A stretch of 64,000 nucleotides of DNA from contig NZ_JAFBIQ010000007.1 in NCBI RefSeq assembly GCF_021531315.1, positions 1 to 64,000 of the forward strand, given 5' to 3'. Each line of letters starts with the position of its first letter. Positions within the stretch are counted from its first letter, which is position 1. The notes under the pieces are model-generated. The model had not been told where the DNA came from and made no database searches. It saw only the letters and a list, made by a program, of their open reading frames with translations. Of the stretch, positions 1-9,085 are shown piece by piece. This stretch comes from Oscillibacter valericigenes. GTDB lineage: Bacteria > Bacillota > Clostridia > Oscillospirales > Oscillospiraceae. The position numbers were made by a program, and so were the translations under genes.

Positions 1-905
1 TCTCTTATATCATCCAAGCTGAACGAACGCGGCAGAGAGGTTGTAACCGTTTCAAACTCGCCGTTGTCCAGCAAAAAGCGGCAGATGCGGAGTTTCATCG
101 GATAGGGCGATGGAAAGTCCCAGCGTCCACGCCGCGTCTTGGAGCCTGCCTTGCTTTTCTTCGGCACTTGCAGATGGATATAGCCGCCTTTCTTGTCCTC
201 ATTGGTCTGCGTGGTAGTGATAGTAAAACCGATGTCGCAGTCCAGTTCGCACAAGGGCAGCTTCGCCACCTCTCGCATGGCGGAGCGGCTTTGCTTGACG
301 CGAATGAGAAAATCTGTGTTCGGTTTTTCTAAACAATGGCCGATAAGATTGTAGCTTTCAAACCCTCTATCGGCTATTATCAGCGTCTTTTCTTCGAAGT
401 CGTTGCGTTGCAACATGGTGACTAACGCGCCGATTTCATCTTTCTTTGGCTCCGGTTGAATGATGACATCGGCAAAAGTACGGTTGAGAATGTCATAAAG
501 CGGCGTGACATGAAGCTGATTTACGCCTTTGGGGATGCCGTCGTTCTGAACGAATGAGGGCGCTTTGGGGTTACGCGGCAGATTGACCGCTGTTCCGTCA
601 ACTGCCAACAGACGATAACCACAAAAGAACTCATTGTCGGCGCAAGTGGAATTGAAGTTGGTGAAAACTGTGCGGAACACTTCGGGCGGGATTTGAGCGC
701 GGCGCTGCGTGACCGCAGACGCGGTAGCTTGAATGCCCGCGTCGTGCAAAATCTTAGCTAAACTACCGCCCTCCGCGCCAATCAAAAGGCGTATGACGGT
801 TTCCGCTGTCAGCGTGCTCTTGCGGGAAAAACTCTTGCCCCCGATGCGCTGTGCGGCGGCTCTAATTGCGGCGTTGAGTGCCACGCGAATGGATTGTATT
901 GACAT
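1..905 (-). CDS. IS4-family transposase (C-terminus outside window)
   Basis: DDE transposase of the IS4/IS231 type. Translation from 905 gives an N-terminal region resembling the transposase at 47290-48617 in this window, including an 'LLAVDGTAVNLP' stretch with the first catalytic Asp and an 'IIADRGFESYN' stretch with the second. The start at 905 has GGAGG about ten bases upstream; an in-frame ATG at 968 lacks one. The gene runs off the left edge, so the catalytic Glu region is not visible. It sits downstream of argR in the same direction but is separated from it by a strong terminator. It is related to, but clearly not the same as, the island copy. Confidence 0.85.
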   Translation of the reverse strand, partial: MSIQSIRVALNAAIRAAAQRIGGKSFSRKSTLTAETVIRLLIGAEGGSLAKILHDAGIQATASAVTQRRAQIPPEVFRTVFTNFNSTCADNEFFCGYRLLAVDGTAVNLPRNPKAPSFVQNDGIPKGVNQLHVTPLYDILNRTFADVIIQPEPKKDEIGALVTMLQRNDFEEKTLIIADRGFESYNLIGHCLEKPNTDFLIRVKQSRSAMREVAKLPLCELDCDIGFTITTTQTNEDKKGGYIHLQVPKKSKAGSKTRRGRWDFPSPYPMKLRICRFLLDNGEFETVTTSLPRSFSLDDIR

Positions 906-1254
906 GAGAGTTAGCCTCCGAACGAATATTCGCCGGATGAAAGAAGAAAACACCAAACGCACGCCCATAACAGGGCGTGTACGCTTGATGTTCAAAATGC
1001 TCGCTACTTTTCCTTTGGCTATGGTGTATCTTCTCGCTAATTTTGGCTAACTCTCAAATAAAAGCAATCAAAAACTTCTAAAACTCAATCAATTTTGGCT
1101 AAACTCTCACATTTTGGCTGTCTCAAATTCTGCTTGCGAACACCGTTCACCACGGCGTTAATATAAGGATAGCTGGAATTTCTAAAAATGTCAACAGAAC
1201 ACAGTAGTTTTTTACAAACGGTTCACAAAAGATAATCGGCTTAACAGAATGAGT
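906..1254. other. AT-rich flank of the IS4-type element
   Basis: About 350 bases without a gene. It holds several copies of the short motif TTTTGGCT between 1040 and 1120 and then AT-rich sequence. This is probably the non-coding left part of the insertion sequence and its junction with the chromosome. No terminal inverted repeat could be paired because the other end is outside the window. Confidence 0.4.
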
Positions 1255-1312
1255 GAAAAACGGCGCGACTGTTAAGGAGCGGAAACTCTCTTCCCGCTCC
1301 CCAACAGCCGCG
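1255..1312 (-). terminator. Intrinsic terminator of argR
   Basis: Long stem on the minus strand whose core arms are GGAGCGG (near 1292) and CCGCTCC (near 1276), extended outward by CTGTT/AACAG and GCG pairs, with a GTTTTTC tail. It lies about 50 bases past the argR stop codon. Confidence 0.8.
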
Positions 1313-1367
1313 CTTTCGGCTTAACTTAATGACATTGGGCGCACGCCCTGCCTTTTCTGTTCGGTCT

Positions 1368-1823
1368 TTACTTGCACAGGCCCCTCAGCTCGTCGCAGAA
1401 GCTCTGTGCCGCGCTCTCGTCCCGCATAACGACCAGCACCGTATCGTCACCGCAGACACAGCCGATCATAGCCGGCAGATCGTCCATCGCGTCGAAGGCC
1501 GCGCCCGCCGCGCTGGCAAGGCCCGGCATCGTCTTGAGGACGACGAGGTTCCGCGCGCAGTCCACGCTCAGGCTGCACTCGCGCAGGATGCGCTGGAGCC
1601 GATCACCGAAGTCGCAGCCCGCTGTGCGCGCGGAGGAGGCATAGCGGTAGCGCCCGTCGCCGCAGGGCTCTTTATACAGGTGCAGCTGCTTGATGTCGCG
1701 GGAAACCGTCGCCTGCGTGCTGGGAATGCCGCACGCGGAAAGCTGCGCAAGCAGCTCCTCCTGCGTTTCGATCGCGTTCTGCGCGATCAGCTCAAGAATC
1801 TTCTCCTGTCGCTTGCTTTTCAT
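1368..1823 (-). CDS. argR: Arginine repressor ArgR
   Basis: Arginine-responsive transcription factor that represses arginine biosynthesis genes and can activate catabolism. It is 151 residues long, normal for the family. Residues 1-70 form the winged-helix DNA-binding domain with the signature 'TQATVSRDIK' at 36-45. The C-terminal oligomerisation and arginine-binding domain carries 'GLASAAGAAFD' (101-111) and 'GDDTVLVV' (125-132), the latter holding the Asp pair that contacts arginine in known ArgR proteins. It lies downstream of alr with its own promoter and a strong terminator, so it is probably monocistronic. Confidence 0.95.
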   Translation of the reverse strand: MKSKRQEKILELIAQNAIETQEELLAQLSACGIPSTQATVSRDIKQLHLYKEPCGDGRYRYASSARTAGCDFGDRLQRILRECSLSVDCARNLVVLKTMPGLASAAGAAFDAMDDLPAMIGCVCGDDTVLVVMRDESAAQSFCDELRGLCK

Positions 1824-1868
1824 AGTCTATTCCCCCGGCAGATGTTTTTTCATGCATGGTTTGAGACT

Positions 1869-1897
1869 ATTTTACAGGAAAATCAAAAAATATGCAA
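1869..1897 (-). promoter_or_regulatory. Putative sigma-A promoter of argR
   Basis: Minus-strand -35 TTGCAT (1892-1897), 17-base spacer, -10 TAAAAT (1869-1874), about 45 bases ahead of the argR start. The surrounding AT-rich stretch could hold an ARG box for autoregulation, but no clear palindrome was found. Confidence 0.55.
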
Positions 1898-1938
1898 TAC
1901 TGTATGTAAAAATAACCGCTCACTGGCACACGCAGCGC

Positions 1939-3069
1939 TCAGTGGAACACACGGGCGACGCGGTGCATCAGCGCGGAGGTCAGCCCACAGCCCTCGTTAT
2001 CGCCGATGAGATTTGCAACCTCCTGCGAGGAAAGGTAATTGCCGGCGCTGTCGCAGCCGAAGAAGGTGACCTCGTCGCCGACCTTGGCCTCCGCCACGCT
2101 GCTCACGTCCACAAAACACTGATCCATGCAGCAGGCGAGCAGCGGGCAGCGCTTGCCGCCGACGAGCACCGGCGCATGGCAGGCGACCAGCGCCCCGTTC
2201 AGTCCGTCGCCGTAGCCGACGCCGATCGTCGCCACGAGCGCCTCCCGATCGAGGACGAATTTTCCGCCGTAGCCGAGGGTATCGCCCGCATGGCGGAGCT
2301 TTACATTGGTGAGACAACTGCGCCAGGACGCGACCTCCTGAATGTTGCCGAGCGGCTTTTTGGGGTGGTCCATAAAGAGCCGGCGGCCGATGCGCACGGC
2401 GTCGAGCGCATACTGCGGGAAGAGCTCCGAGCTTTCCGAGCCGCTGATGTGGCGCATCGGAACGGCGATGCCTGCCGCCTCGAGCTGCGCGATCCCCGCG
2501 AGCAGCTTCTGATACTGTGCCTCGCAGACCGCGGCATTGCCCGGCCACGCGAAGTGGGAAAATACGCCCGTGACATGCAGCCAGTCCTGCGCCGCCTTGA
2601 GTTCTTCGATCACCGCGTCAAGCTCCTCCCCCAGCTCCACGCCGATGCGGTGCATACCGGTCTCCAGCTTGAGCTGCACGCTCAATGGCTTGCTCTGCGC
2701 CTTGCAGAGCTCCGCAAGCTCTGCCGCCATGCCGGGGCGCGTGACAGTCACGGTCAATCCGCACTCCACCGCGGGTACATACTGGAACGGCAGCGTACTG
2801 CCCATCACCAAGATCTCCTGCCGGATGCCCTCGCGGCGCAGCTCCACGCCCTCAGACACATTGGCAACGGCGAAGCAGCCGATCTCAGGAAAAGCGCAGA
2901 GCGTCCGCGCAACGCCGAGCATCCCCAGCCCGTAGGCATCGTCCTTGACCACGGGGATGAGCTTCGTTCCCGCCGGGAGCGAGCGCAGGATCGTGCGCAC
3001 ATTCTCACGCAGCTTGTCGGTGTCGATGATCAGGCTCGAATTGTTGAGCACGCCGTAATTGGTATTCAT
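1939..3069 (-). CDS. alr: Alanine racemase
   Basis: PLP enzyme that interconverts L- and D-alanine to supply D-Ala for peptidoglycan. It has 376 residues, the usual length. The PLP lysine is K42 in 'VVKDDAYGLG', on the N-terminal TIM-barrel domain. The C-terminal beta domain carries 'LGYGGKF' followed by 'IGVGYGDG', the region of the second catalytic tyrosine, and 'CCMDQCFVDV', which matches the conserved CMDQ segment. The gene is about 115 bases upstream of argR on the same strand, with its own promoter. Confidence 0.95.
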   Translation of the reverse strand: MNTNYGVLNNSSLIIDTDKLRENVRTILRSLPAGTKLIPVVKDDAYGLGMLGVARTLCAFPEIGCFAVANVSEGVELRREGIRQEILVMGSTLPFQYVPAVECGLTVTVTRPGMAAELAELCKAQSKPLSVQLKLETGMHRIGVELGEELDAVIEELKAAQDWLHVTGVFSHFAWPGNAAVCEAQYQKLLAGIAQLEAAGIAVPMRHISGSESSELFPQYALDAVRIGRRLFMDHPKKPLGNIQEVASWRSCLTNVKLRHAGDTLGYGGKFVLDREALVATIGVGYGDGLNGALVACHAPVLVGGKRCPLLACCMDQCFVDVSSVAEAKVGDEVTFFGCDSAGNYLSSQEVANLIGDNEGCGLTSALMHRVARVFH

Positions 3070-3186
3070 ACTGCCTCACTTCCCGCGCAGCAGACAAAGG
3101 GCGAGCGCTGCGCTCTTTCTTTTTGAGATTTCATTCGCTTCTTTTTCTTATTTCGTATTTTCATGCGGAATTTTAAATTTTTTTGT

Positions 3187-3215
3187 ATTTTATATCCACC
3201 GCAGCAGGATTGCAA
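3187..3215 (-). promoter_or_regulatory. Putative sigma-A promoter of alr
   Basis: Minus-strand -35 TTGCAA (3210-3215), 17-base spacer, -10 TAAAAT (3187-3192), giving a 5' leader of roughly 110 bases before alr. The rest of 3216-3428 is AT-rich and shows no gene. Confidence 0.55.
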
Positions 3216-3428
3216 GCACTTTCTCCCACTTCGGCAAAACCTTGTCACTTTGCATAAGTTTCTCCTGCTTTTCTCCCAAAAGATTGAATATTCAAGCAAT
3301 TGACATCGCATGAATATCCTATTATGATACTATATCATTCCAAATCGAGAATATAAATTCATCCTCCTGCTGCTGAGAAGTCTCCGGCTCCCCCTCCCCA
3401 CCGATCTTCCTTCCTGCCGGAACTTACC

Positions 3429-3466
3429 GCAAATGTGCAAAGCCCCATACGGCTTTGCACATTTGC
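3429..3466. repeat. Perfect 16-bp inverted repeat with 6-base loop
   Basis: Arms 3429-3444 and 3451-3466 (GCAAATGTGCAAAGCC and its complement) are identical over all 16 pairs. No T-run follows on either strand, so it is not an obvious terminator. It lies in the divergent alr-secG region, about 30 bases upstream of the secG promoter. Confidence 0.75.
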
Positions 3467-3498
3467 TGCATTTCGGGCCAGAAACGCGCAATTTCTGC

Positions 3499-3527
3499 TT
3501 GCTTTTTGTCCGAAGCTATGGTATGAT
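3499..3527 (+). promoter_or_regulatory. Putative sigma-A promoter of secG
   Basis: -35 TTGCTT (3499-3504), 17-base spacer ending in TATGG, -10 TATGAT (3522-3527), 58 bases upstream of the secG start. Confidence 0.7.
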
Positions 3528-3584
3528 ACAAACCTGTGAATACAGCGCATTTTGCGTTCATCAAGTTTTGGGAGGTCTCCTGTT

Positions 3585-3812
3585 ATGAAACTCTTTATCA
3601 CCATTCTTCAGCTGATCTGCGGCCTGATCGTTATCGGCATCGTCCTCTTCCAGAGCGGCAAGTCCGCCGGTCTGAGCGGTGCGATCGGCGGCGTGGCCGA
3701 TTCTTTCATGAGCAAGAACAAGGCCAAGAGCATGGACGCCAAGCTCGCCCGCGCGACCAAGTGGGTCGGCGCCGCGTTTATCGTTCTGACGCTGCTGCTC
3801 AATATGCTGTAA
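3585..3812 (+). CDS. secG: Preprotein translocase subunit SecG
   Basis: Small inner-membrane partner of SecY and SecE in the Sec protein export channel. The 75-residue product has one hydrophobic segment at about 1-20, a polar loop with 'GLSGAIGG' and 'FMSKNKAKSMD', and a second hydrophobic segment at about 55-73, the SecG topology. The start at 3585 is chosen because GGAGG sits ten bases upstream; an upstream in-frame ATG at 3552 has no such site. Its partner secY is at 9729-11021 in the ribosomal operon. The gene is monocistronic between its own promoter and a strong terminator. Confidence 0.9.
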   Translation: MKLFITILQLICGLIVIGIVLFQSGKSAGLSGAIGGVADSFMSKNKAKSMDAKLARATKWVGAAFIVLTLLLNML

Positions 3813-3844
3813 TATCCCGCGGATATTCGACCGAATGTAATATC

Positions 3845-3881
3845 AAAAGGTACGCCGAAGCAGCGCTTCGGCGTACCTTTT
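3845..3881. terminator. Bidirectional terminator between secG and the deacetylase gene
   Basis: Perfect 16-bp stem (3845-3860 with 3866-3881) around a 5-base loop, with A-run and T-run flanks, so it can work in both directions. It serves secG (plus) and the convergent deacetylase gene (minus). Confidence 0.9.
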
Positions 3882-3886
3882 TGCTT

Positions 3887-4618
3887 TTATCCGATTTTTC
3901 TGACCTCACCGGGCCGAATGTAAAGCTTCCCCGGCTCCGGCTCGATGCCCTTTTGCCGAAACAGCTCCTCGAGCGTCACAAAGCGATAGCCCTGCACCGA
4001 GAGCGCATCGACGGCGCGCAGCGCTGCCTCAACGCTCGTCGGATATGGGTCGTGCAGGAGAATGATGTCGCCGTCGCGGGCGTGGTCGATGATGTCCCGC
4101 GCCACGGCGTCGGCATCCGGCCGCCGCCAGTCCTCGGTGTCGAGCGACCAGTAGACCATCGGCACCCCGACCGCCGCAGCGGTCTCCGCCGCCAGAAAGC
4201 CCCACGGCGGGCGCAGCCAATAGCTCCCCTCCCCCAGCAAATCGCGGAGCAGCGTGTCGGTCTGCTCGATCTCGCGCAGCCGCTCGGCGGGATCGCCGCG
4301 GCTGAGATCTCGGTGCGTGAAGGTGTGGCTGCCGACCTGATGCCCCTCCGCCGCCATGCGGCGCACCGTGTCCTCGTGTTCGGCGATCTGCTCGCCGATG
4401 AGAAAGAAAGTCGCCTTTGCTCCCCGCTCGGCAAGACCGTCAAGCAGCTGCTCTGTTGTCTCCGCCCACGGGCCGTCGTCGAAGGTCAGGGCCACATACT
4501 TCACCGGCTCCTCCGCCTCCATCGCCGGCACCGCGGCGCTTTGCTCCCGCCGCGGCGCGAGCGCAAGCAGCGGCACTGCCAGCATACACAGCAGTGCCCG
4601 CCGCTTTTTTCCTGTCAT
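3887..4618 (-). CDS. Polysaccharide deacetylase (NodB domain), exported
   Basis: Predicted carbohydrate esterase family 4 enzyme that removes N-acetyl groups from peptidoglycan or another surface glycan. Residues 1-22 look like a signal peptide. NodB motifs are all present: 'TFDDGP' (45-50) with the catalytic Asp and metal Asp, 'SHTFTH' (97-102) with the two metal His, 'RPPWG' (136-140) and 'LLHD' (187-190). At 243 residues it is a single-domain enzyme. A second paralogue in this window, split by the island, is at 31359-31611 and 60487-61064. The true substrate cannot be told from sequence. Confidence 0.88.
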   Translation of the reverse strand: MTGKKRRALLCMLAVPLLALAPRREQSAAVPAMEAEEPVKYVALTFDDGPWAETTEQLLDGLAERGAKATFFLIGEQIAEHEDTVRRMAAEGHQVGSHTFTHRDLSRGDPAERLREIEQTDTLLRDLLGEGSYWLRPPWGFLAAETAAAVGVPMVYWSLDTEDWRRPDADAVARDIIDHARDGDIILLHDPYPTSVEAALRAVDALSVQGYRFVTLEELFRQKGIEPEPGKLYIRPGEVRKIG

Positions 4619-4690
4619 TCCATCGCCCCCTCGGGGGAGACTATGCGCGCGAAGCCCGCCTTATCCCTATGGGACAGGTCGGCGCATGAT

Positions 4691-4740
4691 AAAAAGCCCT
4701 TTTGTATGGCTTCGCGATCTGCCATACAAAAGGGCTTTTT
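4691..4740. terminator. Terminator of the ribosomal protein operon
   Basis: Perfect 20-bp stem (4691-4710 with 4721-4740) with flanking A and T runs, directly after the rplQ stop on the minus strand. Confidence 0.92.
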
Positions 4741-4754
4741 ACTTACCTTACAGC

Positions 4755-5096
4755 TTAGACCAGCTCGATCATAGCGGTCTCGGCAGCATCGCCGCGGCGA
4801 ACGCCGGTGCGGATGATGCGGGTGTAGCCGCCATTGCGCTCCGCATACGCGGGGGCAAGCTCCTTGAAGGTCTTCTTGCAGACATCTTCACGGGTGATGA
4901 AAGCCATCGCCTGACGATAGGCCGCCAGATCGCCCTTCTTGCCGAGCGTGATCATCTTCTCGGCCAGGGGCTTGATCTCCTTGGCGCGGGTGACGGTCGT
5001 TTCCATCTTGCCGTTGTCCAGCAGATCGGTGACCTGCTGACGGAGCATCGCCATACGCTGATCGGTAGTCTTACCGAGCTTACGAGTTCCGGGCAT
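4755..5096 (-). CDS. rplQ: 50S ribosomal protein L17
   Basis: Structural protein of the large ribosomal subunit, 113 residues, the short bacterial form. The N-terminus '[19 protein letters not shown]' and the central '[16 protein letters not shown]' match the L17 family. It is the last gene of the operon, after rpoA as in other Firmicutes, and is followed at once by a terminator. Confidence 0.97.
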   Translation of the reverse strand: MPGTRKLGKTTDQRMAMLRQQVTDLLDNGKMETTVTRAKEIKPLAEKMITLGKKGDLAAYRQAMAFITREDVCKKTFKELAPAYAERNGGYTRIIRTGVRRGDAAETAMIELV

Positions 5097-5171
5097 GTTG
5101 GTTTTCCTCCTTATCGGGATAAGTTAGCGGGTTCTTCATCCTACGGCGCGCGCCGTAGTTTACAAGCCCTG

Positions 5172-6125
5172 TCAGTTGTTGTCTTCGCTGGCCAGGGACA
5201 AGCCCATCATCGCCAGCTTGTTGATGACCTCTTCGAGGCTCTTGCGGCCCAGATTGCGGACCTTCATCATATCGTCCTCGGTCTTGGAGATCAAGTCCTC
5301 GACGGTGTTGATGTTGGCGCGCTTGAGGCAGTTGAAGCTGCGCACGGAGAGATCGAGCTCCTCGATCGTCAGCTCCAGCACCTTGTCGCGCTGGGTCTCG
5401 GCCTTCTCGACGACGGTGGACTTGCCGCCCATGGCGTCGGACAGGTCGGTGAAGAGCGCGAAGTGATCGCAGAGGATCTTGGCGCCGAGGGACACCGCGT
5501 CGCGGGACGAGATGGTGCCGTCGGTCCAGACCTCGAGCGTCAGCTTGTCGAAGTCGGTCATGTTGCCCACGCGGGTATTCTCCACGGTGTAGTTGACCTT
5601 GTAAACGGGCGTGTAGATCGAGTCGACCGGAATGAGGCCGATCGTCGTCTGCGCCGGCTTGTTGCGGTCGGCGGGAACATAGCCGCGGCCGTGGCTGAGC
5701 GTCAGCTCCATGTTGAGCGTCGCTCCGGCGTCGAGCGTTGCGATGTGCAGGTCGGGATTGAGCACCTCGACCTCGCTGTCGCACTTGATGTCGCCGGCCT
5801 TGACCTCGCAGGGGCCGGCAGCCTCAATGAAGACCGTTTTGGTACCCTCGGCATTGTGCAGCTTGGTGATCAGGCTCTTGACATTGAGCACGATCTCCGT
5901 CACATCCTCCTTGACACCGGGGATGGTGGAAAACTCATGCTGCACGCCGGCGATCTTGATGGCGGTAGCTGCGGTGCCGGGGAGCGAAGAGAGCATGATG
6001 CGGCGCAGGGCATTGCCCAGCGTGATGCCGTAGCCACGCTCCAAAGGCTCAACTACATACTTGCCGTAAGAGCTGTTTGTGGAGTCTTCGATACACTCGA
6101 TCTGGGGCTTTTCAATTTCAATCAT
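5172..6125 (-). CDS. rpoA: RNA polymerase alpha subunit
   Basis: Alpha subunit that nucleates assembly of RNA polymerase and contacts activators and UP elements. It has 317 residues: dimerising N-terminal domain (about 1-228, with '[22 protein letters not shown]') and C-terminal DNA-contacting domain (about 245-310, with '[17 protein letters not shown]' and '[11 protein letters not shown]'). The start at 6125 has GGAGG eight bases upstream; an in-frame ATG at 6167 does not. It lies between rpsD and rplQ. Confidence 0.97.
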   Translation of the reverse strand: MIEIEKPQIECIEDSTNSSYGKYVVEPLERGYGITLGNALRRIMLSSLPGTAATAIKIAGVQHEFSTIPGVKEDVTEIVLNVKSLITKLHNAEGTKTVFIEAAGPCEVKAGDIKCDSEVEVLNPDLHIATLDAGATLNMELTLSHGRGYVPADRNKPAQTTIGLIPVDSIYTPVYKVNYTVENTRVGNMTDFDKLTLEVWTDGTISSRDAVSLGAKILCDHFALFTDLSDAMGGKSTVVEKAETQRDKVLELTIEELDLSVRSFNCLKRANINTVEDLISKTEDDMMKVRNLGRKSLEEVINKLAMMGLSLASEDNN

Positions 6126-6206
6126 GCAGTTACCCTCCTTTTCAGTTCTGTGGCCGGAAACAGCCACACCATAGTTTTCGTGCGAGACAGTTGAGGGTCC
6201 CTCCGA

Positions 6207-6836
6207 TTACTTGGAGTACAACTCGACGATGAGGTGCTCCTCGATCGGCAGGTCAATGTCCTCGCGCTGGGGAACTGCAACGACCTTGGCAACATTGTGG
6301 GTCTTATCCATATCGAGCCACTTGGGAATGACGCGGGAGCCGTTGGCCTCCAGGCTGCCCTTGAACTTATCGAGGCTGCGGCTGGAATCCTTGAGCTCGA
6401 TCGTCTGACCGACGCTGACCAGATAGGAGGGGATGTTGACCTTCTTGCCGTCCACGGTGAAGTGGCCGTGACGGACGAGCTGGCGGGCCTCCGCGCGGCT
6501 CATTGCAAAGCCGAGGCGATAGACCACGTTATCCAGGCGGGTCTCAAGGATAGAGAGCAGGTTTTCACCGGTCATACCCTTGCGCTTGTTGGCCATCTCG
6601 AAATATTCAGCGAACTGGCTCTCGAGCACGCCGTAGTAACGACGGGCCTTCTGCTTCTCGCGCAGCTGAACGCCATACTCGCTGAGCTTCTTGTTTCTCG
6701 CGTTGCCGTGCATTCCGGGAGCGTACGCGCGACGCTCGAGGGCGCACTTATCCGTATAGCAGCGGTCGCCCTTGAGGAAGAGCTTCTGGCCCTCTCTGCG
6801 GCACAGGCGGCAGACTGCTCCGGTATATCTTGCCAT
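6207..6836 (-). CDS. rpsD: 30S ribosomal protein S4
   Basis: Primary 16S rRNA-binding protein of the small subunit, 209 residues. It is the zinc form: four cysteines at 9, 12, 26 and 31. The S4 RNA-binding domain follows ('[27 protein letters not shown]', shown here as its recognisable core '[11 protein letters not shown]' around 100). In B. subtilis rpsD is a stand-alone gene, while here it sits between rpsK and rpoA, the arrangement common in Clostridia. Confidence 0.96.
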   Translation of the reverse strand: MARYTGAVCRLCRREGQKLFLKGDRCYTDKCALERRAYAPGMHGNARNKKLSEYGVQLREKQKARRYYGVLESQFAEYFEMANKRKGMTGENLLSILETRLDNVVYRLGFAMSRAEARQLVRHGHFTVDGKKVNIPSYLVSVGQTIELKDSSRSLDKFKGSLEANGSRVIPKWLDMDKTHNVAKVVAVPQREDIDLPIEEHLIVELYSK

Positions 6837-6858
6837 TTGCTTATACCTCCTAAATCAA

Positions 6859-7263
6859 TTAAACGCGGCGGCGCTTCGGGGGACGGCAGCCATTGTGAGG
6901 AATGGGCGTAACGTCCTTGATCATGGTGACCTCAAGGCCAACTGCCTGCAGGGCGCGGATCGCGGCCTCACGGCCCTGACCGGGGCCCTTGACAAAGACC
7001 TCAACGGTCTTGAGACCATGCTCCATCGCAGCGGTGGCGGCCGTCTCGGCAGCGCTCTGCGCGGCGAAGGGAGTGGACTTCTTGCTGCCGCGGAAACCGA
7101 GACCGCCGGAGGAAGCCCAGGAAAGGGCGTTGCCCTGAGAGTCGGTCACAGTGACCATGGTGTTGTTGAAGGAAGAACGAATGTGGACCTGCCCACGCTC
7201 AATGTTCTTCTTTTCGCGGCGGCGGCGGATAACCTTCTTGCCAGTTGCTTTAGCGGTAGCCAT
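6859..7263 (-). CDS. rpsK: 30S ribosomal protein S11
   Basis: Small-subunit platform protein at the mRNA exit side, 134 residues. Typical features are '[18 protein letters not shown]' near the N-terminus, '[18 protein letters not shown]' in the middle and the C-terminal '[18 protein letters not shown]'. It lies between rpsM and rpsD with short spacers. Confidence 0.97.
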   Translation of the reverse strand: MATAKATGKKVIRRRREKKNIERGQVHIRSSFNNTMVTVTDSQGNALSWASSGGLGFRGSKKSTPFAAQSAAETAATAAMEHGLKTVEVFVKGPGQGREAAIRALQAVGLEVTMIKDVTPIPHNGCRPPKRRRV

Positions 7264-7279
7264 ATTCTATCTTCCCTCC

Positions 7280-7648
7280 TTACTTCTTCTTGTTCGCAAT
7301 GGTCTTCTTGGGGCCCTTGCGGGTGCGTGCGTTGGTCTTGCTGCGCTGACCGCGAACGGGCAGACCGCGGCGATGGCGGGTGCCGCGATAGCAGCCGATC
7401 TCGCTCAGACGCTTGATGTCGAGCGCGGTCTGGCGGCGCAGGTCGCCCTCGACCATGTAGCCGTGGTCGATGGCTTCACGCAGCTTGGACTCCTCGGCGT
7501 CGGTCAGATCCTTCACGCGAGTGTCGGGGTTAATGCCTGTTTTCGCCAGGATATCCTGAGCGCTCTTTCTGCCAATGCCGTAGATGTAAGTCAAACCGAT
7601 TTCGATTCGCTTATCCTTGGGCAGGTCAATACCGGCAATACGTGCCAT
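7280..7648 (-). CDS. rpsM: 30S ribosomal protein S13
   Basis: Small-subunit head protein that contacts the P-site tRNA and bridges to L5. The 122-residue product starts '[19 protein letters not shown]' and ends in the expected lysine-rich tail. The start at 7648 is preceded by GGAGG; an in-frame ATG 20 codons further upstream is inside the rpmJ region and unlikely. Confidence 0.97.
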   Translation of the reverse strand: MARIAGIDLPKDKRIEIGLTYIYGIGRKSAQDILAKTGINPDTRVKDLTDAEESKLREAIDHGYMVEGDLRRQTALDIKRLSEIGCYRGTRHRRGLPVRGQRSKTNARTRKGPKKTIANKKK

Positions 7649-7671
7649 ACTCTTTAACCTCCAATTAAATC

Positions 7672-7785
7672 TTAGCCCTGGCGCTGCTTGTGCTTGGGAT
7701 TCTCGCAAATGACCATAACACGGCCTTTACGACGAATGATCTTGCACTTCTCGCACATGGGCTTCACGGACGGTCTTACTTTCAT
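7672..7785 (-). CDS. rpmJ: 50S ribosomal protein L36 (zinc form)
   Basis: Smallest ribosomal protein, 37 residues, starting '[15 protein letters not shown]'. Cysteines 11, 14 and 27 with His 32 form the zinc ribbon of the C+ form. It lies between infA and rpsM, its standard place. It was found by direct reading of the spacer. Confidence 0.95.
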   Translation of the reverse strand: MKVRPSVKPMCEKCKIIRRKGRVMVICENPKHKQRQG

Positions 7786-7800
7786 GTCGATAAACCTCCA

Positions 7801-8019
7801 TTACTTAGTGCGCCAGGTAATGCGACCGCGAGTCAGGTCATAGGGAGACATCTCCACCGTGACCTTGTCACCTGGCAGGATCCTGATGAAATTCATTCTG
7901 AGCTTTCCGGAAATATGCGCCAATATCGTGTGTCCATTTCCAATGTCTACTTGGAATGTGGTGTTGGGCATCGCCTCGACGACAACGCCTTCCACTTCGA
8001 TCATGTCGGATTTTGCCAA
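7801..8019 (-). CDS. infA: Translation initiation factor IF-1
   Basis: Binds the ribosomal A site during initiation. It has 72 residues and a single OB fold (S1-like), starting '[19 protein letters not shown]' and ending '[13 protein letters not shown]'. Its start overlaps the end of the upstream KOW gene by 19 bases, suggesting translational coupling. Confidence 0.97.
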   Translation of the reverse strand: MAKSDMIEVEGVVVEAMPNTTFQVDIGNGHTILAHISGKLRMNFIRILPGDKVTVEMSPYDLTRGRITWRTK

Positions 8020-8312
8020 AGTGCTGATCCCTCCTGGTCTTGATTACCATGCTCGCCGCGACAGGCGGCGAGGGCTTTACGAAGCTCACTATCTGTGATG
8101 ATCTCGTTGCTTCTGAGTTTGGCGGCAATGGCCTCCGGCGCGGCTCCCGCGCGCCGAGCGTGCTTGCACTTCTTGCGCTTGGGGGCTTGGAGCCGTCTGG
8201 CTTTGCCGTCTGCGAGCAGCAGATATTCCTTCTGAACATCCACAACGAGGAAGAGCTTGCCCTTCTCCCTGCCCGCCGTCGCTATAACAAGGTCGTTTCT
8301 CGCAATGTCCAT
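8001..8312 (-). CDS. KOW-domain RNA-binding protein (L14e/L27e-like)
   Basis: A 103-residue protein with an N-terminal KOW fold ('[19 protein letters not shown]', about 6-24) followed by a basic segment ('[11 protein letters not shown]'). Proteins of this type, related to archaeal and eukaryotic L14e/L27e, are found between map and infA in many Firmicutes and are presumed to bind rRNA. The exact role is unknown. It overlaps infA by 19 bases and follows map by about ten bases. Confidence 0.8.
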   Translation of the reverse strand: MDIARNDLVIATAGREKGKLFLVVDVQKEYLLLADGKARRLQAPKRKKCKHARRAGAAPEAIAAKLRSNEIITDSELRKALAACRGEHGNQDQEGSALWQNPT

Positions 8313-8322
8313 TCACATATCC

Positions 8323-9075
8323 TCAGATCTCAAGCGCCGTCAGAAGCTCCGGCTCGCCGTCGGTGATGAGGATCGTGTTCTCGTAGTGCGCGGCGAGCGA
8401 ACCGTCTTGTGTCTTGACAGTCCAGCCGTCCGGCATGACCCGAACCGCCGCGCCGCCCGCGTTCACCATGGGCTCGACGGCGATCGTCATGCCGCGCAGC
8501 AGCCTCGGACCGTGGCCCGGAGCGCCGAAGTTCGGCACCTCGGGCGCCTCGTGCATCTTTCTGCCGATCCCGTGGCCGACATACTCGCGCACAACGCTGT
8601 ACCCATTGTCCTCAACATATTGCTGCACCGCCGCAGAGATGTCTGAAAGGCGCTGGCCCTCGCGGGCGAGCTTGATGCCCTCAAAGAAACTCTGCCGGGT
8701 GACATCGATGAGCCGCTCTGCCTCGGCGGAAATTTTTCCGCAGGGGAATGTAGCCGCGCAGTCGCCGTGGAAGCCGCCGATATACGCGCCCACATCCACG
8801 CTGACGATGTCGCCCTCGCGCAGAACCCGCTTTCCCGGGATGCCGTGGATGACCTCATCGTTCACGCTGACGCACACGCTGGCCGGATAGCCGCCATAAT
8901 TGAGGAACGACGGCTCGGCTCCCTGTGCCTTGATGAATTTGAACACTGCTTTGTCGATTTCTTGGGTTGTTACGCCGGGCTTTACCATTTCCCCTGCCAA
9001 AGCACGGGCAGCCGCGGTAATTTTTCCCGCTCGGCGCATCAGTTCGATCTCGTGTGCCGATTTCAAAGTGATCAT
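8323..9075 (-). CDS. map: Methionine aminopeptidase, type I
   Basis: Removes the initiator methionine from nascent proteins. It has 250 residues and the pita-bread fold motifs in order: 'YPASVCVSVNDEVIHGIPG', 'VDVGAYIGGFHGDCAATF' with the two metal Asp, 'GHGIGRKMHEAP' with the metal His, 'EPMV' with a metal Glu and 'YENTILIT' with the last Glu. It has no N-terminal zinc-finger extension, so it is type Ia. It sits between adk and the KOW gene. Confidence 0.96.
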   Translation of the reverse strand: MITLKSAHEIELMRRAGKITAAARALAGEMVKPGVTTQEIDKAVFKFIKAQGAEPSFLNYGGYPASVCVSVNDEVIHGIPGKRVLREGDIVSVDVGAYIGGFHGDCAATFPCGKISAEAERLIDVTRQSFFEGIKLAREGQRLSDISAAVQQYVEDNGYSVVREYVGHGIGRKMHEAPEVPNFGAPGHGPRLLRGMTIAVEPMVNAGGAAVRVMPDGWTVKTQDGSLAAHYENTILITDGEPELLTALEI

Positions 9076-9085
9076 GGTATCCCTC

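Noticed and set aside
3066-3311. 81-codon minus-strand ORF upstream of alr
   Set aside because: Composition is low-complexity and Lys/Arg-rich, there is no ribosome-binding site, and the alr promoter lies inside it.
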